Of a DNA stretch of 64,000 nt, positions 1 to 12,900 are shown piece after piece. Every line of letters begins with the position of its first letter. The stretch's first letter is position 1. This DNA is from Pagrus major (taxonomy: Eukaryota > Chordata > Actinopteri > Spariformes > Sparidae). The translations under genes were made by a program, and so were the position numbers. The stretch lies in the NCBI RefSeq assembly GCF_040436345.1, contig NC_133232.1:10319501-10383500 (forward strand), in the 5' to 3' direction. The notes under the pieces were generated by a model that saw only the letters and a list, made by a program, of their open reading frames with translations, was not told the origin of the DNA and did no database searches.

Positions 1-712
1 ATTGTGGACCAATTTAAAAAGTTGTCATGACACTGCCTCAGGAATTAGTCCTTGAAACCCAGAAATTTCTTGCAGTTCCCTCATCTCAAAGTCATTGGAC
101 TTTTTTTGGTTAGAAGGTGTTGAAGTCATGCGACCGTGATGTGGTTCCTTTATGGCCTAACATTAGGTTTTTACTTGTGGTATTTACGCTTCATTTGTGT
201 TTGTGTTTGCCACAGAGCTTATTTTCTGCAAAAATCCAAAATCAAGTGGAAGGGAACCCGGTTACTGCCAGGTTAACCTATAAAAATCCATCATCCCTGC
301 CATTCTCTACTATATCTATTAGTCACTGAGACTCGATAATATGCAAAAATAGGTTCCAGGTTGAAAGATATAGAAGTTACCCTTTAAAGATGATACATAT
401 ACATTCATTTAAACTGTACAAAATAAGGCACATGATATATACGCAAAGATTTATATCTGTATCTTCAAATTCACCTTTTTTTACATTTTTAAAGCAGCTT
501 TAATATTTATATACATGACCCACCCCAAAAAGCAGCGTCAAATGTTTATCTTTACAAAAAAATATATGTATTTCCCCACAGCTGTTCTACCCACAGCTAA
601 ACATCAGTCTGCAAGTTGACTCTGACAAGGGAACATAAATATATTCCTTCATGTCAGAATCTTTGAAATGCCTCCACATACATGTATTTATATTTTAATG
701 AATCTTTCTCAG
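1..712 (+). other. nudt6 intron (partial) upstream of the last coding exon
   Basis: AT-rich sequence with no recognisable coding exon. It ends in a pyrimidine-rich acceptor (CTTTCTCAG) at 704-712, immediately before the Nudix-coding exon. The earlier nudt6 exons must lie to the left of the window. I see no repeat or regulatory element I can name. Confidence 0.6.
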
Positions 713-1095
713 GTGCCACTGCTGTTCGTGAAGTCTTCGAGGAGACTGGCGTTCGCTCGGAGTTCAGATCTCTGCTCAGCATCCGGCAGCAGCACAACCA
801 CCCCGGGGCGTTCGGCATGTCGGACATGTACATCATCTGCCGACTTAGCCCGCTCACCTACAACATCAACTTCTGCACTCAGGAGTGTCTGCGCTGCGAG
901 TGGCTGGACCTCGCCGAGCTTGCCAAGACCAACGACACCACACCTATCACGTCTCGTGTAGCCAGGCTGCTGCTTCATGGCCTGGAGCAGGGCTTCCACA
1001 AGATCGACCTCACCATGGAGGAGCTTCCAGCCGTCTACTCTGGGATGTTTTACCAGCTGTACCACAGGCAGCTTCCTCCCACACTAAAATCCTAG
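713..1095 (+). CDS. nudt6: Nudix hydrolase NUDT6, last coding exon (partial gene)
   Basis: This is the C-terminal coding exon of NUDT6, the Nudix-family protein once described as the FGF2 antisense gene product. The exon opens after a CAG acceptor at 710-712 and reads [17 protein letters not shown], which contains REVFEETGV, the C-terminal half of the Nudix box (REUXEEXGU). The box's upstream Gly and Glu must lie in the previous exon, outside the window. Further on are the family-typical stretches [32 protein letters not shown] and [10 protein letters not shown], and the protein ends in LPPTLKS before TAG at 1093-1095. The match to vertebrate NUDT6 is close throughout. The gene runs toward fgf2 on the other strand; the stop codons are 1.27 kb apart. 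The biochemical substrate of NUDT6 is not well settled, so only the Nudix fold is claimed. Confidence 0.93.
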
Positions 1096-2369
1096 CAAGC
1101 CCTCATCTACCCGATGGGGTTAGCATATCGTCACTAGCTTTGTTGACACATGGTTGTCACTATTACTCCTATTTAAAGTGTATTTATGGCTGGAATTATG
1201 TTACTGTTGAAGAAAAGCAGTGCAATACTGTGAACTACAACATCAACTTTGTGGTTTTTGAAGAATTATGCCACTTTGGTACTTGTAGGATTGTTTTAAA
1301 CGGTTTATATAACACTATTTGGCAGCTATCTTGGAAATCGACAGCTGTTGGGCACTCGTTGCTGTGAGCAGCTGGTTTCAAAGGTACTGTTCTTTATTCA
1401 GCTGTATTTTTAACTGGGAAGAGGCTAACTACCAGTGTTAACTGACCATATGCTGGCAGAAGCTAACGTTAGTAGCTGGTAGCTGCATTTTTAATATCGG
1501 CTGCCTTGCTAAATTAGCCTAAAAAAGTCTTTGTGTTAAATTGCCTTTCTGCTGTTGAATTCAAAATCAGATTAAAATTCAAAATTCAGTTATTCTGAAT
1601 TTGCCATGCAAGTCCTAAAATATATATGTACAAAAGTGGAGTCCAGTTTTATCAAAAAACAAAGACAAGCTCAGGAAATCTCTTCTGCAAGTGTGTCAAA
1701 ATACTGAGTAGTAGTGTGAAGAAAATTGGATTGGTTTTGAATTGAGTGTGCTTAGCTTTGATTTTTGATTTTCAAACAAACTTTCGTCTCACAAGATCAG
1801 AAAATCTGAAATTCAGTTATTAAGTTTAATCCCTTCTCCTCTCTTCAAGTCACAATTATGCAGGATCTGAGTGCATTTCCTTCAGGAAACATGTTTAAGA
1901 ATATTCCTCTATATGTCGTACATTGTGCAGATAAACGCAGACTGCTGCCTCAGAAGTCAGAAGCAGAGTGGAAGGACTTGTGATCGAATAGTTGCTGCTT
2001 AGAATCCCTCAGCCAGGGACAGAAGATTGTTTAAGTGAAATGAACAAATAATGCTGTGCAGCCGACTGTAGAGGTGCACTTGAGCCAGGCACCTGGCTCC
2101 AGTTGAACTAGTGTAGCAGTTTGTTGATTAACAGTAAAAGCCTGGTTTTACTGGGAAGCAGCTCAGTGTGAGTGTGTACCACTGTTTGAAAGTGAAGCTG
2201 AATAAGAGCAGACATGTTTAGGATAAAAAACAACTCTCAGGATATAATAGTCAGAAAGCATCACAGCTATTTTGGGCAATGTTGATGGAACACTTTGTCT
2301 TCATTGCCGTCACATCTTCTTCTTTGTTGCTGCCATTAAGACGTTAATATTTCTCAAACATATCCCAGA
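1096..2369. other. nudt6 / fgf2 convergent 3' region
   Basis: No protein-coding exon was recognised. The stretch must contain the 3' UTRs of both genes. Candidate poly(A) signals are TTTATT at 1393-1398 (AATAAA on the minus strand, usable by fgf2) and ATTAAA near 1571 on the plus strand. The first plus-strand AATAAA I found is at 2910-2915, beyond fgf2's last exon. If nudt6 uses that one, its transcript would be antisense to fgf2 coding sequence. Transcript ends are inferred, not seen. Confidence 0.5.
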
Positions 2370-5300
2370 TTAGCACTTGGCAGACATCGGAAGAAAAAGA
2401 ATGGCCTTTTGACCCGGTCCAGTTTTGCTTCCAGACTTGTACTGGCCAGTCCGCTTCAGTGCCACGTACATGTTTGGGTACTTCCTGGAGCGGTAGGTGT
2501 TGTAGTTGTTGCTCTCGAGCCGCTCTAAGAAGTGGCATTCGTCCGTTGCTCGTCTCTGGAGACAAAGACAAAGAGGAAGAACAGATTTGTTTAATTTGAT
2601 GTTCAGAGTACTCAATGTAATTCTGCTGTTCACTGAGGAAGTAGGGCTGAAACTAAAGATTATTAGAAACCAGAAAATATTCCCATTTAAGACACTGGAA
2701 TCAAAGAATGTTTTATCCGGTTAATCAATCATCAAAATAGTGACATAGTGACACAAAATAGTTCATTGTTTCAGCTCTATGAGGAACAGTAGGGGCTTTA
2801 GGAGATTTAAACAGGAGAGTTCCCTGCTGGGAAGTCTGCAGCCTTTTCTATCTACTGGAGACCTTTCCATCTCAATGCACGTAAAGTAGGTTGCAAACTG
2901 AGGAAATGTAATAAACTGAAAATCATCTGAAATATAATGGATATCCTGTATGGCAGTGCTATCATCCCCATTTACTGTATGTCAACAAATGTAAACTGAA
3001 GGTCATTCAGTCTATACATTTAATATGTGTTTCTTCTTAAAAGGCTAATAATCCTCTCTGCTTATGTTCATTATTTCTGTATAAATTGAACATGAGGGAC
3101 ATCTGGTTCCTTGTAAGTGCATTTCATCAGATTATTTTGTTTGGATGTTATTTTATTGAATTTGTTTAATATATGTTGTTGGAAAGGGAGAACATTTGTA
3201 ATGCTCAAATTTATGACATTAAATTACCACATAAAACACCCAGAACTAAATGCCACCTTTATTTTGAAGGACAGTGTTGGTTTTAGCTCTGTGCTTCACT
3301 CTAATATAGTTATAGTTTGTTTGAAGGAAACCAGGCCTGAACAGGGACATTATTACAGCTCTAGTGAGGTTTTGTCTTAGTCCAGCATCTTTGAAGCATG
3401 ATTAAACATTAAATATTCTCCCCTCTTTTAACATTGTCCTTTGGAAAAATCATGAAGAAATCACTAATAACTAAACGTCTGGCCAAAATCTTGATGGGCG
3501 TTAACTGCTCTACACCCCGTCCAACAAGAGGCTTTTGTTTTACTTTCTGTTTTCAGTCGGTCTTGACTGCACAGCTACGGAGCTGTTAGTCAGAAGACCT
3601 TTTTTTTTTAACCTCAACAACCACCCAAAGCTACTTTCTTCCACTTATTATGCAAAACCAGAAGTTTCCAACAAACATTAATCTGACCTCGGTACAAAAA
3701 ATGTGCAACGGCGGATAAAAGCAGATGAGGTGGTCATGTGTGGTGTTTTTTTATTTATCAATTTATTGTAGTTAGTTAGATGACCACTGAACCATTCTTC
3801 ACCTTGATTAGTACAAACCTAGCTAGGAAATAGATACACAGAGAGAGAAGTTCAGTCTTTGATTTTTAAAATTTAATTTTAGTTATACAGAAATTATCTT
3901 TTAAATATTTTTCTTTTATAATTTTAATAAAGATTTAGGGTGGAATAAATATTGAAAGTAATTCCAGTCTTGTGCAAATCTAACCAGCAGAATTAATGTC
4001 TATAGGAACCTATTTGTAAGGTGGTCAATATTTGTCAGCTGTATAAGCAAATGTATCAGTGAGGATCTATAATAGATAGCAGGTGACCACTGCTTTTAGA
4101 TAAAACCTGCGAGTACAGACTAGAGAAGAGGGGAAAAAAATCTAATTTCTTTGGCAAGGACTAATGTTAAGTGGACAATATCTCATGAGTTTTTAAATGA
4201 CTTTCTACACACAAGTGAGAGCAGAACAGATGCTTTGGGTGGCAGCTGCTGCAGCTTCTCATTAAGAGGAAATGCCTCTTGCCAATTACATGGACTGTGG
4301 ACAAGCCTTAACAACCACCAAACCACATCAGTCACCAACACTTCACACATCCACTGCCTCTGTGAGGAACAACAGTGGCAACAAGCCGGCAGCGGTGCCA
4401 AATTGCTGTTGGCTATTTCTCAGGAGCGTTCAGAAAATTGTGGCAGATCTGTTTAATTTGTGCATCGTGTAACAAGGATTTGTTCCAAGACAAAAGGCAG
4501 TTCGTATACTGAATTTTGTTATGTGAAAGATCTGCTTTCTTCTTTTGCTCATGTGAAACATCTGACCGCTGAACAATAAAAACAGTCTGTTGGTCAGTCA
4601 GAAAAGTGTTTTGCAGGAACAAAAGGCACCATAGCGCATCTGCTCCCTTTGGAGAAATGCAGACTGCATGAGTCTAACTTCAAAAACTTAAATAAGTAAG
4701 CTCTTCTCTCCAGCCTTCCTCTTCTACTGATTAATTTCTCTTCCAGCTTAAATCTTCATTCAGAAAATTCTTGCCCTTTCATCATCTATGTTATCACTCC
4801 CTCAAAACTCCTCTCATTCATAAATTTCACCGTGTCTGGACCATAAACTGCCTTCCCATGTATTGTTAAATCCTCCACTTTCTACACTACCCCCATGGCT
4901 GTCAGGTTGTCCCTAGAGATCCCAAAAAAATCACAATAAAAGGCCTGCAAATACTAGAGGTCACATCTTTTACATACTTGCTTTTTCTCCCCTAGCAGCA
5001 TCTAGACTTCCTGAGAAACTCAATGTCTAATGCATACCTTTTGTATTCTAAATGCTGATTTTGACAAAGGAGTGGCAAGCTAATTACTTCCCTTCACTGA
5101 AGGCAGATGGCTTGAGGAGTGGCTGGTAAACATTTCAAAACATTGAAGCCTAAGTGCTGCTTGTGACAGTTCCTTGGGGTCAATTTACTTGAGGCCAACT
5201 GGAAGAAATTTAGTGGGTGCTTAATGAGGATTTGTGAAAATTACGGTCCCTGAAGAACTCTATGAACCCTTTCAGGAAATGCTGTTTTTCTTGGTTGTTG

Positions 5301-8034
5301 ATTTCACTGGACTGCATTTACATTCATCTCAAAACTCAAAACAGAAAAAAAGTTTGAATAAGGTAACTCACTGCTCCAAACAGTCGTCCGTCTCTGTTCA
5401 TGGCCAGATATCGGTTAGCGCAAACTCCTTTAATGACCACCTCCCCGACTGAGGTCGCCTGAAGTTGAAGCTTTACTGGGGAAAACAGACAGAAGTTTAA
5501 TGGAACAAAATGAGCTTAGACACAAATAATTTGTAGTTTGCTTGTCAGATGTTTAATCTAAAGGAAAAGGTAAGTGCTGTGTGTTTAACACATCTGTTTT
5601 ATATAAAAAATAAAATATCCCAACTACCAGATTCCTACACTAAATCACAATCAAATTAATACTTTAGAGGTGAATGTAAAACATTTTATGGCTACATCAA
5701 TTGCACCGCCTTTTAACAGCTTAAGTTATGTTAGCACTGGACACAGCAGAGCAACTAAAGAAACAAGTCACAGTAAAGATGCTATGTGAGGCACGTCAAT
5801 ATGACCTTTGCTAAGGCAGTAAACACCAAAGTGAGACAATCCTGTGCTTACCACTTGTGTGCCACAGGGCTATTAATTTTGGATAGAAAATTGCTGATTT
5901 GCTTCATAGCACAAAATAGGAAAATAAAACCGTCCTCAAGAGTAAACAAAGCATTTTCAGAAGGGCAAAGGCTATTGATGGTTAAAGCTTCATTGGTCAA
6001 TTTAAGGCCACTAGGGGGCACTGCATCAAAAACAGGCTGACAGGTACACGCCAGGCTGCAGCACATCACAGCGGGTAAAGTTGCAGTTCAGTCGCTAGAA
6101 TAAGATGTTGGCATTGAATGTTTCTGTAAACCATAGATTCAATTTGCATGTTTCAAATGTCAACACTAACATCTTCTACAATAATGTCATAACATGCTCA
6201 GATTATTTAGGTTGTTTAATTGTTTAATTCCTCGCTCTGAGTGTGGCATTATTGCTCTGTATATATGTACATTTCTTGTATTTTGTTTTGTTTTTGTTGA
6301 TATTGATATTATTATTATTATAATTATTATTATAATTATAATTATTATTATTATAATCATTATTATTATTATGCATATTCTGAACTTTAAATGGGAGCAG
6401 CTGTAACACAAACAATTTCCCCTCGGGGATAATAAAGTATTTCTGATTCTGATTTCATGTAGGCCTATGTGAGCTGCTCAAAGTTACTCAGGCTAATGTG
6501 TTAGCACTGAAATTGCCCAGTTCTCTTCCTGCAGACATAAGGGTTCATTAGGATTTGTGTCTGTGTCCATCTGATGAATTTAAGTCCAATATTCACTCCT
6601 ATTTTTCCTCTGTTTTGGTTTCCACCAACCCCTAATAATAATAATAGTAATATCTGGCTCTTAATCTGATATTCTGATATTCTGATATTTTGATATTCTT
6701 CTGTTTCCTAGCTTGCTAGATCCTGACTTTGTCTGCCGTACTGGCTTGTCCACTGAAATAACACTGATGCGAGTGGTGAGATTGAACAATACAGTAAATA
6801 TGTCGTAAAAACAAAACATAGCTCCTCAATGCTGCAGAGGTAGTAAACAAAACATTGATTGATGGAGCTTTAAATGTGCTTAAGACCTTTTTCTGTTTCC
6901 ATTCTTTCTGTGGATATATCTGGTCAACTATGCTGCATAAACTGCCCCTGATTTGCATTTTCATCTTCATGTGATATAACTCAAAGTTTTGTCTGAGCTA
7001 TGCTTGGAGCCTAAACAGTGTTCTCTTACAGCAGGAAACACATTAACTTGTATTTGGATCGTGACATAACATTCAGGTGAGTAGGAGCCTAAATAAGTTT
7101 AATTTAGCATCTTTAACGTGACAAAAAATAAGCCAAGAACAAAAAAAAACCAGAAGTTAGCTGCTTTTTAGTGGTTGTTTTACTCCATGTTTTGACCAAC
7201 ACTGGCTGACATTTTATTTGTACAAAATAAGGGAAACGCCATTGAAGCTACTGATAACAACAAGCTATCTCACATCATTTAGCAGTAGCCTCACACTGAG
7301 GTTGATAGCACTGAGCACACAGTACCTGTTGGCCATCTGACAGCCTCACAGATGGATCAAAATCATCTCCACGTTTTTTTTTTTTTGGCTGCTTGCCAAC
7401 AGAGCATACTTTGCATGAAGCCTAACCACCGAAAAGGAAGCAGGGGCCCCACAAGGTAAATTAGGTCTAGAATTAATTCACATTAAGACTTCAGATAGAC
7501 ACACATCTGTCTACAGTTAAGCATTCTGCCTGGATGATTCATGTCACAGATCAAAGAGGTGTTCTTCCTTGAATGAAATGTATAATCGGTCATAATGTAT
7601 TGTGGTGTGTCTGATGTTCACTGGGTATACTATGTCTCACAGCTATTGTGAATATAGGAAAGCTTTCCCTCAACTGCTCTCTGGTTCTGTAGAGTGTGGT
7701 CCTATATATAATGGTCCTGAGGTCAGTGATGTAAGGGCAACAATTTGTGGATATGCAAATGAGCAATATGGTCTTCAGAAACCTTTGGGATCACTTGCTG
7801 AGAGAGTCTCATCTACATTGCGCAAAAATCCCACTTGAGGATCCTTGGATATATCAGGTAACTTTTTTCACTTCCAACTCTAGCTGGCAGGTATGTTCGG
7901 TAGTCCAAAAAGTTGGCAGGACTCTTGCAGCCTGAACAAATTAACTGTTCACATTCACATTCACATTAACTGTTGATCCATTATGGTAAAAAGCTAAATG
8001 ATTAATACTGATTCCTGTTTTATGACTCATTTTA

Positions 8035-8119
<85 letters not shown>

Positions 8120-9772
8120 CCAGTGATAACTAAGTACATTTACTCAAGTACTGTACTTAAGTACAATTATATTTTCACTCCACTACGTTTTGGAGACAAA
8201 TTTGTTACTACATTTATTTAATAACTTTATTTTGCTACTTTATTTCTGATAATTGGTCAACCCATAGTATACAGTATGTACATTCATGTTAATATGAAGA
8301 ATTTACTTCTACTTTTGATACTTGGTGCAATAAAAGAATTGGCCACCTGTCGAATACATAGTCCAAACAAATATGGGGAAACGTAACAATGTAGTAGCTG
8401 CGAGTAGCTGCTAACTAAGCTAGTTAGCTCAGTTAGCCATGCAGCGTCCTGTTCTATTAGCTGACACTTCCCCGACTGGAAACTCGAAGCATCGGTGGAG
8501 TGTTTGTGTTGTTTACACCGGTTACACTGGTTACACCGCTAACCAGCTAGCCCCTGCCCTTCCTGGTCCAAAGCTCCTGAACTAGCGCTGCAAACACCAA
8601 CACTCCCCTGCTGCTCTGAGCTCCCAGTCCGGTCCGCTAGCTACACAGCTAACTGCGCTGACTAGCTAATAGCAGCTACTTTTAGTAGCAGATAGTAGTC
8701 ACTCTGGTGATATCCTGCCCCCCATTTGTTTGGATGATGAATTCATCAGGTGGAAATTCTTACATATTGCACCTTTAAGACTTGTACTATTGTACTCGTG
8801 TACTATTTGTACGGGTGAAATGTCACACTGTACGGTTTCTTGGGCAATGCGGTCCCCAACCGTGTTTTCCTTGGAAAAAACCCAATTTTATGTTCCCCCC
8901 CTCCCCTCCCACTTACTGATGCAACATACTTAAAAGTATCAGTGATATCAGTGATACAGAAGCACCAAAGGGTGTCACAGTTGTCCGGGACAAACAAATA
9001 CTCTAATGTTTTCACTTCAATAGTTAAGAAGAACATTAGAAAAGCCTAGAAGCTGTCATTTTCTATATAAATATTGATTGACTGGTGGTACAGATGAGTG
9101 GTGTATTTTTCCATATTTGTAGAAATTGTCTTATTTTTAGATATATTATTGGCATAAGTTCATTGAAAAAAGAACTGACAGTGACGGGTAAATCAGGATT
9201 TCACTTATTCTGGCTTTTAACTCCATGTTGTGCTGTCTTGTGTGACGTAAACCACACAGTGAGCAGTGTGAATGGCTGTGACTCAGCAGGGTGATCAACA
9301 TTTACTAAAAACGTCACATATTCCATCAAAGTTCCCATTGATTAAGAAGCTTTGAGGTGAACTTCTCTTGAACTACAGTTATTATACTTTCCAGACATAG
9401 ACCTACGCACACTTTGGTGTTTACAAGTGGAGAATTAACCTCAGCAAGCTGGAAAATTCACATCGTTCCTCCATGATTTTTTTTTTTTTTTTTTTTTTGC
9501 TTCGCTCTTACTTCCCTGTTGCATATTAAAAAAGAACATAAAGAAGCTTTGTGTGCTGTGCAAAGCAAAGAAGAAGGGCTCTGGTAGCACTTACTGTGGG
9601 GGTCGTTCTTCTCCCGGATTCCATCCACTCCCCCGTCAGACTTTATCCTCAAGAAGAAGCCCCCGTTTTTACAGTACAGCCTTTTGGGCTCCTTGAAGCT
9701 CCCAGGAGGGAAGCCGCCACTGCCGCCGTCTTCAGGTGTGGAGGGAAGTGTTGTGATTTCTCCCGTGGCCAT
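2370..9772 (-). CDS. fgf2: Fibroblast growth factor 2 (basic FGF), three coding exons
   Basis: Heparin-binding growth factor that acts through FGF receptors. Coding exons on the minus strand are 9772-9595 (59 codons plus one base), 5475-5372 (104 bp) and 2555-2370 (61 codons plus stop), giving 155 residues, the same length as the human AUG-initiated 18-kDa form. Exon 1 encodes MATGEITTLP and LYCKNGGFFLRI. Exon 2 encodes IKGVCANRYLAMNRDGRLF. Exon 3 encodes RLESNNYNTYRSRKY, ALKRTGQYK and GQKAILFLPMSAK, the heparin-binding and receptor-binding C-terminus. All junctions have GT donors and AG acceptors with matching phases. There is no classical signal peptide, as expected for unconventionally secreted FGF2. 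ATG at 9770-9772 was chosen because it matches the conserved N-terminus. The same frame stays open upstream (see 9773-9898). The introns are 4.1 kb and 2.8 kb. Confidence 0.95.
2556..5371 (-). other. fgf2 intron 2
   Basis: 2.8 kb of AT-rich intron between fgf2 coding exons 2 and 3. Donor GTGAGT is at 5371-5366, and the acceptor at 2558-2556 follows a pyrimidine tract. The short open frames inside resemble no family I know. Poly-T and poly-A runs are present near 3601 and 4133. No named repeat was recognised. Confidence 0.75.
6302..6373. repeat. (ATT)n / (ATA)n simple repeat
   Basis: About 70 bp of near-perfect ATT trinucleotides with occasional ATA units. It generates long runs of Ile or Asn in conceptual translation, which are artefacts. 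Confidence 0.9.
6374..6455 (+). repeat. 3' tail of a fish LINE (fragment)
   Basis: The sequence TTTCCCCTCGGGGATAATAA, followed by AGTATTTCTGATTCTGATTT, is the characteristic terminal segment of widespread fish jockey-superfamily LINEs, which end in AATAAAGTAT and short TTCTGA-type tandem units. Only the end of the 3' UTR is present, as expected for a 5'-truncated insertion. The family assignment comes from recall of the tail, not from a search. Confidence 0.5.
8034..8117. repeat. (TA)n microsatellite
   Basis: About 80 bp of almost uninterrupted TA dinucleotides. It directly abuts a dispersed repeat on its right side. Confidence 0.95.
8118..8780 (+). repeat. Dispersed fish repeat with AAGTACTT-type end
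   Basis: It begins with AACTAAGTACATTTACTCAA, then GTACTTAAGTACAATTATAT, and ends near ATATTGCACCTTTAAGACTT. A matching sequence lies in opposite orientation at 29087-29510, and a weaker fragment at 16610-16760. It is rich in AGCTAGC/TAGCTA motifs between 8400 and 8700. No coding capacity is seen, so it is probably a non-autonomous element. The class is not determined. Confidence 0.6.
9477..9499. repeat. Poly-T run next to fgf2 exon 1
   Basis: A run of about 23 T beginning at 9478, roughly 95 bp inside intron 1 of fgf2 (A-rich on the sense strand). Confidence 0.9.
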
Positions 9773-9898
9773 CTCCTCCTCTTTCCCCACTTCCCGGCGA
9801 CTGCTTCGTCTCCTTCTTGAGCAGTGCAGGAGCCCCACTGTGGCCTCCCACCTCCCACTAACTGTTGCCTGTTCCCTCCTCCCCTCCTCCACAGAGCT
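9773..9898 (-). other. Possible non-AUG, Arg-rich N-terminal extension of fgf2
   Basis: The fgf2 frame stays open for 42 codons upstream of the conserved ATG, back to a TGA at 9901-9899. There is no in-frame ATG. An in-frame CTG lies at 9829-9827 and is followed at once by HCSRRRRSSRREVGK. In mammals, high-molecular-weight FGF2 isoforms start at upstream CUG codons and carry Arg-rich nuclear-targeting extensions. The resemblance in position and composition is suggestive, but the sequence cannot show that this codon is used. A plain 5' UTR with a chance open frame is the alternative. Confidence 0.4.
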
Positions 9899-9901
9899 TC
9901 A

Positions 9902-12900
9902 CACAAACTGATTCTGCTTAACCTCAGAGGTCAGTTAGTTGTTACACCCCCCTCTCAGGGAAAGCAAGTGCCCTCTGAGTTCTAAGAATGTGAGCCAGAG
10001 GGACTCCTAAATGCTACGTAACAGCAGACGTCCAAATCTACCATTTGTAGCTGCTCGTCTGTTGCTTGTAGAGCTGGCAGCTGCCTTCCCAGTGTACTTC
10101 GAGCACACTGGTAAAGGGGGATGCATGTGTGTTCCCCCTCTCTTCCACTCTTCTTCCAATGAAGTTTAAATCAGGGCAGCTGGCTTAGATCTGTGTGGAA
10201 GGCTTTCCCCTTAAGGCCTCAGTTCGCATGCGCCCTAGGAGCACCAGCACACACATGCTCACGCCCACTAATGCTCAAGGATTTTACCAACCAACCCAGC
10301 AGAAGTCAAGAAAGGAGAGGAGGGCAAGGAGGGGGACGTGCAACTTGGACTGTGCAACTGAGATCCTTTCAGGCACCAAGAGCAGCAGCAAGCACATGAA
10401 AGGAACCAGTGCTTTCATTCATCAAGTCTGCTCCAGAGTGAAGACGTAAAAAGAAAGCCGGCACAGGCAGCTTTTAATGAATCACTCAGTGCTATGCATA
10501 CGTAAAACACAACAATGTGAAGCCGATGAAAGAGCCCACCTCACGAATGAATAATTTTAATTGCTATTCTCAACTTCCTCAAAGGGGAGGATCAGTGATG
10601 GGTGTTATTCATGCAGGATTTGTTTCTCTTTTGATTTAGGGCCAACAATGTGATCCATTTGTCAAAAAAGGCACTCTCTGGTCTTGGCTTCTGGGTAAAG
10701 GTTACCACATCTGAAACCCATGCTGGATCAGTAGGAAGTCCTGATGGTGGCCCCCACCAAACTGGTCAGTCAAACATCTGACATTCAGCCAGGCCATTCG
10801 AGTGACTAAGGCGGAGATGTGATCAGTTGCAATACTGTAAGAAACTCCAACCGCAGGATGAGCTCAGACACCCAGGATGTGTTTCCTGGGACTGTACCAA
10901 TCGAGAACGAGGCAAAATGCTGTTTCTCATCACAAAGGAAGTACACCAGTATACCATTATTGAGGCCTATTTACACCTGTGCAGCACAATAAATCAAGAT
11001 CTCTTTATGAGAGGACACCAAACCAAAAATAATTGATACATCTTACCTCAAACAACTAACCTTTTCCATCACACATCTAGTCTTTAGGTGTTCACAGTAT
11101 ATTTCTGTCTTCTTTGGAACATTTTGTGTAACAACAAAACTTTTAGCGGAGCAATTCATGTCACCAAATTACATGCTGAGAATTCCCCTTTTTGCAAGGT
11201 GTCAATTTCCAAAGAGACAAAACAGCAAATGGACTAAAAATGGAGCATGTGAATGTTAGTCAAGGCCTTTTCAATTAGAGGTTGACTGATACTGACTCAT
11301 CCCATTCAACACAAGCATGCATGAATATTATAATTAGTGCTATGGGCCCTAAGTGATTTCAGTGTCCCGGGGTTGAAATGCTCCTTTTAACCTTCAGAAT
11401 GTAAATTCTGAAAGAAATGTGTATGACTTGGGGTGTTTTTGAACTCTCATTTTGAATCACCAAATCATTTACTTATTGCCGGTTATTTGTAACATCCATT
11501 CAGTATGCTTACTCCAAGGCTGTAGTCAGTAGCTTATGATACGATAAAATATCAAGGACAGTGGAAGGAAAGAAGCTTATCTGTTTTGAAATAAGGGCCT
11601 TTTATTCTCTAGTGAAGCACATATACAGTAAGAGATGTTTGATGCAGTGCAGCTCTAATAATGCCTTACAGAGAATTCAGAAACAGCATCTAGAACGAAA
11701 GATTAAACAAAATTGGCATGAATACTGATCACTGAGTTGAGATTGGCAGACATGAATCAACAAAAACGATAACAGTGAAGGCAACTGACCTCATTACAAA
11801 ATCATGATTTCTCCATCTGCCCATGTCTAATTTATGTGAAATTCACTTTGTTGTATCTTGCTGTACTCAGTTTACTGTCTTTTTATCAGATTGTTTTAAT
11901 CTCTTATTTTCATAAAAGCCCTTCTCTGGACGAGTGTTGCAAATTAGCATCTGCTATAAACACTGATACTTCTTTCGGACAGCTGTTTCAGCTTATATGC
12001 GTGTGTTGTATCTGTCCTGATCAAATAAACCACAACTGCAACTAACAATTATTTTCATTGTCGATTAATTTTCTCAAATGATCAACTAATTCTTTTGGTC
12101 TGTAAAATGTGAAAAAATGGTTAAAAATGTTGATCAATGTTTTCCAAAGCCCAAGATGACATCCACAAATGTTGAATTTTAAGGTTGTTTTTTTTTTTTT
12201 TTTAATTACTTAGTAAACATTGCAGTTCTAAAATAAACACTAAATATAATGATAATTTTGTGGAAATTTTGAGAAAAAATAACAATGATTTGTAGGTGGG
12301 CTATCAATGACATAGATGTACAGTTGATGCATAACATCTGTAGCTACATCAGTATAAGTTGCTGTTACAAACCTGCCTAAATGAAGGAATAGACCATCAT
12401 TATATACTATATATACTATTATTAGTAGTATGTTAATTATTAGTACAACCTAAATAGCAAAACCGTATGTGACGTATGTGAGAATAAAACAAGATTTATG
12501 GTTTGCCAGAGGTTTCCTTCTGAATATAAATTCCTGTGACCTGTCCCCATACTGATCATACTTCATACTTCATTTTAAAAGCTCTTATAATTGCAGTTTT
12601 TACTTTCTAAAGAATTCTAAAACTTGTATACAAAATGTTGATTTGCTAGTTATTAAGCTCTTACTTCCAAAATAGTGACGCTGCCCATAAATTACTAGAT
12701 ATAGAGCAGTTTTTTAATCCTTTTTGATGATTTTGAATCTCTTTTAACAGATCAAGAGTATGCAAATGTTGGTTTTATTTGAATTGATCTTATCTATATT
12801 GCCTTAAAAGTGTTGTAACCTTACACATGTATATGTGTGGTTATCAGGGTGTTATTGCATATGAGCGTTTTCTCGCAATGGCTATTTAAATGAAGGTGAT

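Larger units (their letters stand above)
5476..9594 (-). other. fgf2 intron 1 with several repeats
   Basis: 4.1 kb intron. It contains an (ATT)n tract, a LINE-type 3' tail, a (TA)n microsatellite followed by a dispersed AAGTACTT-type repeat, and a poly-T run beside exon 1; these are listed separately. The remainder shows no coding signal. Confidence 0.7.

Noticed and set aside
885..1367. 160-codon frame overlapping the nudt6 exon
   Set aside because: Alternative frame of the nudt6 exon running into its 3' UTR; the Nudix frame is conserved.
6187..6411. Open frames of poly-Ile and poly-Asn
   Set aside because: Pure consequence of the ATT trinucleotide repeat; no coding evidence.
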